The notes under the pieces: model-generated
What the model was told of the DNA's origin: nothing
The model's input: the letters and a program-made list of their open reading frames with translations, nothing else
Database searches by the model: none
Made by a program: the position numbers and the translations under genes
In this document: one piece after another, positions 16,167 to 24,186 of the stretch
Numbering within the stretch: the stretch's first letter is position 1
Layout: every line of letters begins with the position of its first letter
From: Amycolatopsis acididurans
GTDB lineage: Bacteria > Actinomycetota > Actinomycetes > Mycobacteriales > Pseudonocardiaceae
NCBI RefSeq assembly: GCF_012328925.1
Contig: NZ_JAAXLS010000028.1
Coordinates: 17,481 to 81,480 of the forward strand
DNA: 64,000 nt
Direction: 5' to 3'

Positions 16167-17219
16167 ATGCGCATCGTGGTGACAGGAGCGACCGGCAATG
16201 TCGGCACGGCACTGGCCAAGATCTGGCGTGGGCCGGTGACCGGCCTGGCCCGGCGGGTCCCGCCCGCCGCCGACGTCTATTCCGGAATCGAGTGGGTGCC
16301 CTGGGACCTGAGCGAGTCCGCGCCGCCGGCGTCCGTGCTGGCCGATGCGGACGCGGTCGTGCATCTGGCCTGGGCGATCAACCCGAGCACCGCCGACCCG
16401 CCGATGGAGAGCACGAACCTCGGCGGCACCCGCCGGCTGCTCGACGCCGTCGCCCGCGCCGGGGTGCCGCGGCTGGTGGTCGCGTCGTCCGTCGCGGCCT
16501 ACGGGCCCGCGCCGCGCTGGCAGCGGGTGAGTGAGGACTGGCCGTGCGAAGGGATCGCACGCAGCGCGTACAGCCGGGGCAAGGCCGAGCTGGAGCGGAT
16601 GCTCGACGTGTTCGAGTGGGAGCGCCCGCGGGTCCGGCTGACGAGGCTGCGGCCGTGCGCGATCCTGCAGCGCCACGCGGGTGGGCAGTTCGCGCGCTGG
16701 CTGCTCAGTCCGTTGCTGCCCGCGGAGTTCGTCTCGGTCCCGGGATTCCCGCTGCCCCTGTGGCCGGACCTGCGTTTCCAGGCCGTGCACGCGTCCGATG
16801 TGGCCGAGGCGATCTCGCTGGCCCTGGAGGCGGATTTCCACGGTGCCCTGAACCTGGCGGCCGAGCCCGTGCTGCGCGGCGACGGTCTCGCCGGGCTGTT
16901 CGGCGCCACGCGGGTTCCGGTGCCGCGGCGCGTGCTGTCCGGGCTGGCGTGGCCACTGTGGCGGACCGGGATCCAGCCCCTGCACCCGGGCTGGCTCGCG
17001 CTGGCGGACGAGGCGGCGCTGGTCGACACGACGCAGGCGCGAGAACGTCTCGGCTGGCGGCCCGCGCGCGACGCCCGTGAGGTGATCAGCGAGTTCGCCG
17101 ATGGCCTGCGGGACCAGGCCTGCTCGCCCAGTCGTGCGTTGTCGGCGCGTCCGGGGTCGTGGTTCGCGCGGGCCGGTTCGGTGCCGTGGGGCCGGCCCAG
17201 TCACCAGTCGCAGGCCTAG
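16167..17219 (+). CDS. NAD-dependent epimerase/dehydratase (extended SDR)
   Basis: A 350-aa extended SDR. It has the N-terminal MRIVVTGATGNVGTALAK Rossmann glycine motif, VVHLAWAINPS, NLGGTRRLLDAV, the catalytic Ser region VVASSVAAYG and the Tyr-Lys pair in AYSRGKAELERML. These fit nucleoside-sugar epimerase-type enzymes, though actinobacteria carry many such genes of unknown substrate. It is divergent from the CrtI-like gene, and its stop overlaps the convergent SRPBCC gene stop as CTAG. Confidence 0.88.
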   Translation: MRIVVTGATGNVGTALAKIWRGPVTGLARRVPPAADVYSGIEWVPWDLSESAPPASVLADADAVVHLAWAINPSTADPPMESTNLGGTRRLLDAVARAGVPRLVVASSVAAYGPAPRWQRVSEDWPCEGIARSAYSRGKAELERMLDVFEWERPRVRLTRLRPCAILQRHAGGQFARWLLSPLLPAEFVSVPGFPLPLWPDLRFQAVHASDVAEAISLALEADFHGALNLAAEPVLRGDGLAGLFGATRVPVPRRVLSGLAWPLWRTGIQPLHPGWLALADEAALVDTTQARERLGWRPARDAREVISEFADGLRDQACSPSRALSARPGSWFARAGSVPWGRPSHQSQA

Positions 17220-17656
17220 GTTTCGCGGCCCAGTGCGATGTCGGTGAGGCGGCGCAGGGACTCGGCGTTGCGCGGCCACAGCGCGAGGTCCTGAAGCAGG
17301 CCGGGCAACAGGCTGCCGGGACCGGCGGTGAACTCCTCGGCCATTGTCACGCGAGTCCGGCCCGTGCCGAGCGGTTCGAGTCCGATCAGCACGTCCGCAG
17401 TGCCGAAATGCCACAGCCGCGCCCGCAGCTCCAGGCGGCGCTCCGGCTCGAGCGCCATCACCTCGGTCACGTCGTTCACACGCAGCGGCCACACCCCGGC
17501 ACTGTGTCGATTCCGCCTGCCCGGCTCCGGCCAGGCGGAATCGACACGGCGGACGCGGGAGTTGCCCACGACCCACGCGCCGTAGGTCCAACCGTCGGCC
17601 AGCACCCGGTACACGGCGTCCGGGCCGGTGGCCACCTCGCGGCTGATCTGCTTCAC
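17216..17656 (-). CDS. SRPBCC (START-like) family protein
   Basis: A 146-aa hydrophobic-cavity protein of the polyketide-cyclase/START superfamily. It runs VKQISREVATGPDAVYRVLADGW, then the YGAWVVGNSRVRRVDSAWPEPG segment, WPLRVNDVTEV and a C-terminal RNAESLRRLTDIA helix. GTG 17656 has a GAGGCGAC element upstream. Related actinobacterial proteins are taken as lipid or small-molecule binders with no known activity. The coding sequence contains a 16-bp perfect hairpin (17504-17547) that alters a normally conserved stretch; it is listed separately. Confidence 0.8.
   Translation of the reverse strand: MKQISREVATGPDAVYRVLADGWTYGAWVVGNSRVRRVDSAWPEPGRRNRHSAGVWPLRVNDVTEVMALEPERRLELRARLWHFGTADVLIGLEPLGTGRTRVTMAEEFTAGPGSLLPGLLQDLALWPRNAESLRRLTDIALGRET
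17504..17547. repeat. Perfect 16-bp inverted repeat inside the SRPBCC gene
   Basis: GTGTCGATTCCGCCTG at 17504-17519 is the exact reverse complement of 17532-17547, with a 12-nt loop. It falls within codons for VDSAWPEPGRRNRHSAG. A perfect 16-bp stem in coding DNA is far beyond what is needed for protein function. Confidence 0.85.
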
Positions 17657-17714
17657 AGTGTCGCCTCGCAACGCTTGTGCATCGTTTTGCGTTCTCAGGG
17701 GTACCCGTGCCGGC

Positions 17715-18080
17715 ATGAACGACACACCGGACACCGTGGCGGCCGTGGGCAAGCTGACCGAGGCGCTGGAGACCGTGGAGGTCGCGCGTGGACATTTGTA
17801 CGCGTTCCACCGCTTGACCGGCACCGCGGATTTCGCCGTCGGCGACGCGATCAGGCGGTTACGCGAGGTGGGACACGAGAAACTCGCCGCGCGCCTGGAG
17901 ATCGAGCTGCTCGGCCGGAACGTGCTGCCCGACCGGTGGACGTTCCAGGTCGTCGAGGAGTACGACGATATGTACTACCAGCCCTTCCGCGAGTTCGAAC
18001 GCGAGGCGAGGGAGCTCACCGGCGGCGTGCGGCACGTGCACGAGGCGGAGCTCAAACGGCAGCGCCACACGCCGTCATGA
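17715..18080 (+). CDS. Conserved hypothetical protein, helical, 121 aa
   Basis: A soluble, charged, mostly helical protein from ATG 17715 (MNDTPDTVAAVGKLTEAL). The central HLYAFHRLTGTADFAVGDA and C-terminal EYDDMYYQPFREFEREARE stretches look conserved and typical of small actinobacterial proteins of unknown function. No catalytic or binding motif was recognised. It is divergent from the SRPBCC gene across 58 bp and lies 3 bp before the convergent end of the lipoprotein gene. Confidence 0.75.
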   Translation: MNDTPDTVAAVGKLTEALETVEVARGHLYAFHRLTGTADFAVGDAIRRLREVGHEKLAARLEIELLGRNVLPDRWTFQVVEEYDDMYYQPFREFEREARELTGGVRHVHEAELKRQRHTPS

Positions 18081-18083
18081 GTC

Positions 18084-19328
18084 TTATTTGTACTGCGTCA
18101 GCCGCTGCGCGATCTGCTCGGAGACCTTTTCCAGCACGGCGGCCGAGGTGTCCAGGTTCTGATACGTCGAGGCGGCGAACGAGTGGATCGTCACGACGTG
18201 ACGGCCCACCTTGAACTGGAAGTCCGGGTTGAACTCGCCCATTTTGACGAAGCACACGTGGCCGTCGCCGATCTTGTTCTGCAGGGTCAGGGGCGCACCG
18301 TAGGGCGCCTTGTACTTCGGATCGCCGCTGCAGCTCCAGGTGTTGGAGTAGGCCGCTCCCGCCTCGTCCGAATAGGACTCGAGCTGGACGGTGAGCTTCT
18401 GCGCGGTGCCGGTGAAGTCGACCGCCGCGTGGTTGGCTCGCGTGCACGAGCTGCGCGCGTACTGCCACGGGCCCAGGTGCTGCCCGGCGTCGACCGGATC
18501 GGCCGTGAGCGTTCGCTCGCCGAGTTGGAAGGCCTCTTCGACGCGGCCGATCTCCGGTTCGTTGAACGAGGCCGGGAAGTCCTCGCCGTGGTAGATCGAG
18601 CACGCGGTCGGCGCGAAGGCGTAGGCGCCCCCGAACCCGAACTCGCTCTGTCCCGCGGCGCCCGGTCCGGCCCGCAGCTTCGCCGCGACCTGGTCGGTGA
18701 GAAACCCCAGTATCTCCTCGGGGCTCTTGGTGAGCCCGTCCGCGCCGCCGGCGTAGACCAGCAGCACGGCCCAGTAGTCGCCGAGGAAATAGGTCACCTG
18801 GTACCGGCCCGGCTGGTCCACAGTGGACGTTACGACGCGCATCCCGTCGCGGTTGTCGTCCTTGACCAGGTTCGCGCCGAGGCGGGCGGGATCGTTGACG
18901 CGCGTGACCGTGTCGCGGTCGTCGGTGTCCTGGAACGGCAGCTGGTTGATCTGCAGCGACACGAAGTTGGCGCTGTTCCTGGGCCAGATGTCGCACTCAC
19001 CCGCCGGGTCCGGGCTGCCGATCGGGTGCTGCGGATTGCCCTTGTCACCGTTCGCGGTGAACCGGTCGTCGTGGTACTCGTTGGCCGGGTCGAGCAGGTA
19101 GCCCGCCTGCCGGACCAGGTCGATGGTCAGGATGGCGCACGGATCGTAGGTGGGCACGCCCTCGTAGGTTTTCGGCGCCGCCGCGGCCACCTGCTGAGTC
19201 AGGTGGACGGCGGGACCGGGCGGTGCGGACGGTGGCAGCGGGGTGCCGGCGACGACGGTGGCGCACGCGGACGTGACCAGCGCCGTCGCGGCCAGCAGTA
19301 CCCCGCCGGCGCGATGACGGATTTTCAC
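18084..19328 (-). CDS. Exported lipoprotein, DUF3558-like
   Basis: A 414-aa secreted protein. The N-terminus has a basic start, a hydrophobic stretch and a lipobox ending at Cys22 (LVTSAC), followed by a Pro/Ala-rich linker. Two similar halves each contain paired cysteines (YDPCAIL with GECDIWP; TACSIY with SSCTRAN), which suggests a duplicated disulphide-stabilised domain. This fits DUF3558-type lipoproteins of Actinobacteria. Function unknown; it probably sits on the outer face of the cytoplasmic membrane. Confidence 0.8.
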   Translation of the reverse strand: MKIRHRAGGVLLAATALVTSACATVVAGTPLPPSAPPGPAVHLTQQVAAAAPKTYEGVPTYDPCAILTIDLVRQAGYLLDPANEYHDDRFTANGDKGNPQHPIGSPDPAGECDIWPRNSANFVSLQINQLPFQDTDDRDTVTRVNDPARLGANLVKDDNRDGMRVVTSTVDQPGRYQVTYFLGDYWAVLLVYAGGADGLTKSPEEILGFLTDQVAAKLRAGPGAAGQSEFGFGGAYAFAPTACSIYHGEDFPASFNEPEIGRVEEAFQLGERTLTADPVDAGQHLGPWQYARSSCTRANHAAVDFTGTAQKLTVQLESYSDEAGAAYSNTWSCSGDPKYKAPYGAPLTLQNKIGDGHVCFVKMGEFNPDFQFKVGRHVVTIHSFAASTYQNLDTSAAVLEKVSEQIAQRLTQYK

Positions 19329-19373
19329 GGAAGCCCCCAGTTTGTCAACTTCCGTGCATTCTGCCCGTCCTGA

Positions 19374-20903
19374 TCAGCTCCGGCGTGGCCGGGTCAGCCG
19401 GAACCGGTCCACCGCGGTGGTCGCGCCGTACGGCCCGGTCACGGCGTAGTAGGTGACGTCGATCGTGGTGTCACCGCCCGGATGACCGGGGTCGACGTCG
19501 AAAGCGGCGAAACCGTAGGCGTGGTCGCGATCGCGGAACGCCGACCACGGTGCGTCTTCGAGCACGTAGACCGGCGCCTTCTTGCCGGTGTTCGGATCCG
19601 TCGGCCCGACCGCCGTGATCACGCGGCATTTGGCGGGCGAGAAGAACAGCGCGTTCGACGGCACCGACGTGCCACCACCGCCGATGACCATGTGCACGGT
19701 GCCCCGCGTGGTGTCGATGACGTCGGTCTTGGTGTCGGCCGGAATCGGGGTGCGGGTGTCGTTGGGTTGCTGGCCGCGGATCGGGTGCGACCGTTCGTAG
19801 TGGTGCTCGTGCCCGCACACCACCAGGTCCACGCCGTAGCGGTCGAACAGCGGTACCCACGACTCGCGGATGCCGAGATCCGCGCCGTTGAACTTGTCCA
19901 CTGTGGATATCACGACCTGGTGCATGCACACCACGATCCAGTCGATGTCCGGATTGGACCGCGCGCTTTTCAGCTCGGCCTCGAGCCAGCGCTGCTGCGC
20001 GCCGCCGGAATAGCCGTGCACGTAGGAGTTTCCGCCATCCTGCAGCGCGACGTCGTCGTTGTTGAGGCTGATCACGCGCACCGAACCGGCGGTGAAGGAG
20101 TACCACAGGCCGCGCGTCTCGGCGTCGGAACCGGAATCGGGCACGCTGAAATAGGTCTGGTACGCGCCGTAGCCGATCGGGCCGTTGCCCAGTTCGTTCT
20201 CGTGGTTGCCCGCGGCGGGCATCCACGGCCGGTGCCGTGCGGAGCGGCTGTTGGTGCTGAACCAGTCCGACCAGGTGCGGATCCGGTCGGTGGAAAGGTT
20301 GGCGTAGCACAGATCGCCGTTGACGAGGTGGAACAGCGGCGCCGCGCCCTCGACCGCGGCCGTGACGTCGCCACCGAAGGGCGAGCCGAGATTGTCGTTG
20401 ACGTAGGTGCCGTTCGACAGCTTGCCCAGCGTGGGCGTGCCCTGGTCGCCGAAGCTGGTGAACCGGAACGCGGCGCGGCCGCGCGGCGCGGTGCGCAGCG
20501 TGCCCAGTTCGGGCGCGGCGCCGTCGTGCACGGCGGCGTAGACGTAGTCGGTGCCCGGCCGCAGGTTGTCCAGCCGCGCGTGGTGCACGCGCACCTCGGT
20601 GCCGGACTTCGCGTCGCGATAGGTGGTCGTACCGGCCTGCACGACCTGCCCGAAACCGCCGTCGGGGCTGCCGAGCAGCACGCGCGGTCGGGCGACGGCG
20701 GTCGTGGTGTGCCAGGAGACCACAGCCTGCTTCGAGGCGTCGGCGCCGAACTGCAGGTGCAGCCCGGAAACCGGGGGTGCGCCGAGTGAACCAGGCTGCG
20801 CCCACAACTCCGGTGCGGCCGAGGCGACGCCCGGTACGCCGAGCAGTACCGCGCCGCCGACCCCGGCGCCACCCGCGAACAGTCCACGTCTGCTGAGAGT
20901 CAT
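19374..20903 (-). CDS. Secreted purple acid phosphatase-like metallophosphoesterase
   Basis: A 509-aa exported enzyme. The twin-arginine signal SRRGLFAGGAGVGGAV precedes an ASA cleavage region, so it is folded before Tat export. An N-terminal fibronectin-like domain (residues about 45-140) is followed by the dinuclear metal centre: FTSFGDQG, VNGDLCY, GNHENE, VVCMHQ and CGHEHHYERS. This order is typical of PhoD/purple-acid-phosphatase relatives. It probably releases phosphate from organic esters outside the cell. ATG 20903 was chosen because it directly precedes the Tat signal. Confidence 0.92.
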   Translation of the reverse strand: MTLSRRGLFAGGAGVGGAVLLGVPGVASAAPELWAQPGSLGAPPVSGLHLQFGADASKQAVVSWHTTTAVARPRVLLGSPDGGFGQVVQAGTTTYRDAKSGTEVRVHHARLDNLRPGTDYVYAAVHDGAAPELGTLRTAPRGRAAFRFTSFGDQGTPTLGKLSNGTYVNDNLGSPFGGDVTAAVEGAAPLFHLVNGDLCYANLSTDRIRTWSDWFSTNSRSARHRPWMPAAGNHENELGNGPIGYGAYQTYFSVPDSGSDAETRGLWYSFTAGSVRVISLNNDDVALQDGGNSYVHGYSGGAQQRWLEAELKSARSNPDIDWIVVCMHQVVISTVDKFNGADLGIRESWVPLFDRYGVDLVVCGHEHHYERSHPIRGQQPNDTRTPIPADTKTDVIDTTRGTVHMVIGGGGTSVPSNALFFSPAKCRVITAVGPTDPNTGKKAPVYVLEDAPWSAFRDRDHAYGFAAFDVDPGHPGGDTTIDVTYYAVTGPYGATTAVDRFRLTRPRRS

Positions 20904-21023
20904 GGGGAGATGTTCGCGGCGGCGCGTGAACGCCTCCGGCGCGCGAGATGAACGCTCGCCCAACACCCTCGCGGGGCAGGTCCGGCTGCTGCCCCGGTGC
21001 CGCCTTTGTCCGTTCCCGCCCGG

Positions 21024-21659
21024 TCAGGAGCGTCCCTCCCGGCTGCCGAGGTAGGCCATCTCCCGCGCCTTCGCCAGCCAGCCCGGGTACAACGTCACGC
21101 CGGGTGGGTGGTTGAGGATCGGGTCGAAGGCGGGCAGCGCGGCGTCGGCGCACACCGTGTGCAGGCGCAGCAGCGCGATCGGCCGGGGGACGTCCGTCGC
21201 GCTCGCCTCCGCGATCACGAGCTCGAACCCGCCGCCGCGGACCAGGCGACGGGCCGCGCGCAGGGAGGCGTCGACGTCCGGCTGTCCCCTGGCCGCCTGT
21301 GCGAGCAGCCACCGCGGCCGCCCGTCGACGCGGTACGGCATGAGGCTGCTGAAGGGGCGGTCGCACCAGCCGGACGACGGGAACGGCACGACCCTGCCGA
21401 ACGGCCCCACCGTGGAGAAGGTCAGGTCCCACTGCCCGGTTTCCAGCGGCACCCGCACGGCCAGCCCCAGCACGTCCCGGAACCCCTGCGGCACCCCGGC
21501 GCCCTTGGACAGCCTCGCCCGGACCTCGGTCGGCTCCTCGGGTAACAGCCCCCGTCCGAGCGCGGTCACAATGCCGTCGGCCAGGATTCCCTTGGGGTGA
21601 AAGGCGCGCGCGTCCCGCACGTGGGCGAGGGCGCCGAAGGCGGAGCGCAGCGGTCGCAT
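21024..21659 (-). CDS. Conserved actinobacterial protein, catalase-fold-like (function unknown)
   Basis: A 211-aa soluble protein. ARAFHPKGILADGIV near the N-terminus, GVPQGFRDVLGLAVRVP and a C-terminal FDPILNHPPGVTLYP resemble an actinobacterial group sometimes described as phosphodiesterase and sometimes as truncated catalase-related. The FDP..NHPPG stretch recalls catalase-related proteins, but no haem-ligand Tyr motif was confirmed. ATG 21659 was chosen; the open frame continues upstream only as low-complexity sequence. Not coupled to either neighbour. Confidence 0.65.
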   Translation of the reverse strand: MRPLRSAFGALAHVRDARAFHPKGILADGIVTALGRGLLPEEPTEVRARLSKGAGVPQGFRDVLGLAVRVPLETGQWDLTFSTVGPFGRVVPFPSSGWCDRPFSSLMPYRVDGRPRWLLAQAARGQPDVDASLRAARRLVRGGGFELVIAEASATDVPRPIALLRLHTVCADAALPAFDPILNHPPGVTLYPGWLAKAREMAYLGSREGRS

Positions 21660-21688
21660 AGGGCCAGTATTGCCGCGCGGCATGCGAC

Positions 21689-22753
21689 CTAATCCATCGA
21701 CGAACCGTGGCCCGCCGCGTGGGCGGCGAACAGGCGTTCCGCGGTGTCCGGCTCGCCTGCCGTCAGTGCCGCCAGCAGGTCGGCGTGCCGTTCGGCCATG
21801 GCGGGCCAGTCGCCCGCGTAGAGCGGGTTGCCGACCACGCGCAGGTTCCACATGCTCGACTCGATCGTGCGCCAGATGCGGTTGAGAAACGCGTTGCCCG
21901 CCGCCGCGCACACTTCCCGGTGGAAGGTCAGGTCCGCGTCGCGGAAGGCGCCGATGTCCCCGCGCCGCGCCGCTTCCCGCATCGCCTCGACGGCGGCGGC
22001 CATCGCGTTGCGCGACCGCGGCCGCATGTCGGTCGCGGCCTGCCGTGCGGCGTAGCCCTCGATGAGCACGCGCACCTCACGCACCTCGCGCGCCTGCTCC
22101 TGGGAGATCTCGGCGACGTAGTTTCCCCGGTGCGGCAGGGAACTGACCAGCCCCTCGTGCGCCAGCCGCTTGATCGCCTCCCGCGCGGGTGCCTGGCTGG
22201 TGCCGAGCTGGCGCGCGATCTCCGCCTCCACGAGCCGCTGCCCCGGCAGCAGTTCGCCGTTGACGATGCTGGTGCGCAGCAACTGGTACACGCTGTCGGA
22301 CAGCAGCCCCTTCGGCAGCCGGCCGGCGACCGCGGTGCGCGGCGGCTCGCTTTCGCTGTGCTCACGCCAGATCCGCGCGACGGTGGACTGCGACAGGCCG
22401 ACCGACCTGGCCACCGAGCGTGTCGAGGGCACGCGCTCGCCGCGCCGCGCCTGCGAGATCGCGGTGACCACGAGCCGTTCGGCTTCCGCGCGGTCCGGGC
22501 TGCGGGGGCGGCCGGCGCGGGGCGCGTCGGCGAGCCCGTCCAGCCCGCGCTCGACGAACCGGTCCCGCCATTTGCCCACGGTGGCCGGGCTGACGCCCAG
22601 CGAGGTGGCCAGTTCGCGTTGCGACAGGCCCTCGGCGCAGCCGAGCACGATCCGGCTGCGGACATTGCGCGATCCGCTCTCGTCGGTGGCCCAGGCGAGC
22701 AGCGTCGATCGCTCGGCCTCGGTAAGGCTCAGCGGCGCCATGTAGGCCACCAT
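21689..22753 (-). CDS. Fusion regulator: IS630-transposase HTH region + GntR-FCD
   Basis: A 354-aa protein in three parts. Residues about 5-130 match the N-terminal helix-turn-helix region of IS630-family transposases: LTEAERSTLLAWA, RSRIVLGCAEGLSQREL, SPATVGKWRDRFVERGLDGL, PRAGRPRSPD and GLSQSTVARIWREH. Residues about 145-210 are a GntR winged helix (VYQLLRTSIVNGELLPGQRL, ARQLGTSQAPAREAIKRL). The rest is an FCD effector domain (REVREVRVLIEGYAARQA, DLTFHREVCAAAGN). The DDE nuclease part of the transposase is absent, so a transposase HTH has been recruited. It is divergent from the sugar ABC importer, which it probably controls. ATG 22741 is an alternative start. Confidence 0.88.
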   Translation of the reverse strand: MVAYMAPLSLTEAERSTLLAWATDESGSRNVRSRIVLGCAEGLSQRELATSLGVSPATVGKWRDRFVERGLDGLADAPRAGRPRSPDRAEAERLVVTAISQARRGERVPSTRSVARSVGLSQSTVARIWREHSESEPPRTAVAGRLPKGLLSDSVYQLLRTSIVNGELLPGQRLVEAEIARQLGTSQAPAREAIKRLAHEGLVSSLPHRGNYVAEISQEQAREVREVRVLIEGYAARQAATDMRPRSRNAMAAAVEAMREAARRGDIGAFRDADLTFHREVCAAAGNAFLNRIWRTIESSMWNLRVVGNPLYAGDWPAMAERHADLLAALTAGEPDTAERLFAAHAAGHGSSMD

Positions 22754-22795
22754 ACCGCAATTTGTGGTTCAGCTTCTTATGACTCGAAACCTGAA

Positions 22796-22856
22796 AAGTT
22801 CACGAACTTCTTGTCAAAACTGCTGGTTGACACCGCATTGTCGGCGGAAGTAGAAC
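22796..22856 (+). promoter_or_regulatory. Operator palindrome and promoter of the sugar ABC importer
   Basis: AAGTTC-AC-GAACTT (22796-22809) is a perfect dyad in an A+T-rich divergent gap. Downstream, TTGACA (22827-22832) and TAGAAC (22851-22856) stand 18 bp apart, a plausible sigma-70-type promoter reading into the solute-binding-protein gene 62 bp later. The dyad is a candidate site for the divergent fusion regulator. Confidence 0.55.
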
Positions 22857-22917
22857 TTAATCGCTACTCGTTCGGCGAATCAATAAATCCCTTGCCGTTT
22901 CTCGATGAGGAGGAGCG

Positions 22918-24186
22918 ATGCGTCCTGTACGCCCGCGCCGGGCCCTGCTGGGCCTCGCGGTACTGATGTCAGTCGTCGTCGCGGGCTGTGGTGGCGGAGG
23001 CTTCTCCGGTTCCAGCTCCGACGGCACCGGCACCGGCAAGATCCGGGTGCTGGTCAACATCACGCCCAACCTGACCCAGGCCTACTGGGACAGCCTGGTC
23101 AAGCCCTTCGAAGACGCCAATCCCGGCGTCGACGTGGTCATCGAAGCGCCCACGGGCAAGAGCGTCTCCGACACGCTGCAGCAACAGCTCGCGGCGGGCA
23201 GCGCGCCCGACGTGGTGGAAACGCTGATGGCGGATAAGACCCTGGCCCCGCAACTGCTCGATCTCACCGACGAGAGCTGGGTGAAGGGCACGCCACTGGT
23301 CGATCAGGCCGCGCTGGACGGCAAGATCTACAACGTCGGCGTCGGCGAGCAGGCCCAGTCGCTGATCTTCTACAACAAGCAGGCCTTCGCCAAGGCCGGT
23401 ATCACCGAGATGCCGAAGACCTTCGACGAGCTGACCGCGGCGATGGGCAAGCTCAAGGCCGCCGGTTACCTGCCGATGCAGACCTCCGGTGAGTACGTGA
23501 CCGGCCTGCAGGTGCTGCAGATGGCCGACCCTTCGCTCGCGCAGACCGCGCCCGCCTGGCACCAGGACATCGCCGCCGGGAAGATCAAGGCGGGCGAGTC
23601 GATGATCCCATACTTCAAGCTCTACCAGTCCTGGATCGACGCCGGCTACATCGACAAGAACGCGCTCGGCCTGAAATACGCCGACGCGCAGCAGCAGTTC
23701 TTCTCCGGCAAGTCCGCGATGTTCCCGATGGGCAGCTGGTTCACCGCGTCGGTGGCAGGCGCCAAGCCGGGATTCGACGTCGGCGTGATCCCCGCTCCCG
23801 TCCTCAATGGACAGAGCAGCCCGGGTCCGCAGGGTGCCACGATGGCGGCCCCGTACATGATCATGAAGGGCACGCAGCAGAAGGCGCTCGCGCTGAAACT
23901 GGTGCAGTGGCTGGTGACCGACCAGCAGGCGGTGGTGAGCCAGCTCAAGCAGGACGGCAACTTCCGCAGCGGCATCACGCGTGACTTCACGCCGCTGGAG
24001 GCCGACGTGCAGAAGATCCTCGACTCGGCACCGGCCAAGGTCGCGCAGGGCGAGGGCTACGGCGACGCCACACTGCCGCGCGGGTTCAACTCCGCGTTCA
24101 ACAGCGAGGTCCAGGGCCTCTACATCGGACACTCGCCGGAAACCGTCGCCGAAGGTGTCGACCGGTGGGTGGGAGCGCACAAGTGA
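22918..24186 (+). CDS. ABC sugar importer, solute-binding lipoprotein
   Basis: A 422-aa family 1 extracellular solute-binding protein anchored by a lipid at Cys24 (VVAGC lipobox). Mature-domain landmarks are VDVVIEAPTGKSVSD, LAAGSAPDVVETL, GKSAMFPMGSWFTA and a C-terminal NSAFNSEVQGLYIG. A GAGGAGGA ribosome-binding site precedes ATG 22918. It is the first gene of an SBP-permease-permease operon, divergent from the IS630/GntR fusion regulator. The cluster downstream points to an oligosaccharide, perhaps fucose- or uronate-containing. No ATPase is encoded here, so a shared MsiK-type ATPase is expected. Confidence 0.93.
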   Translation: MRPVRPRRALLGLAVLMSVVVAGCGGGGFSGSSSDGTGTGKIRVLVNITPNLTQAYWDSLVKPFEDANPGVDVVIEAPTGKSVSDTLQQQLAAGSAPDVVETLMADKTLAPQLLDLTDESWVKGTPLVDQAALDGKIYNVGVGEQAQSLIFYNKQAFAKAGITEMPKTFDELTAAMGKLKAAGYLPMQTSGEYVTGLQVLQMADPSLAQTAPAWHQDIAAGKIKAGESMIPYFKLYQSWIDAGYIDKNALGLKYADAQQQFFSGKSAMFPMGSWFTASVAGAKPGFDVGVIPAPVLNGQSSPGPQGATMAAPYMIMKGTQQKALALKLVQWLVTDQQAVVSQLKQDGNFRSGITRDFTPLEADVQKILDSAPAKVAQGEGYGDATLPRGFNSAFNSEVQGLYIGHSPETVAEGVDRWVGAHK

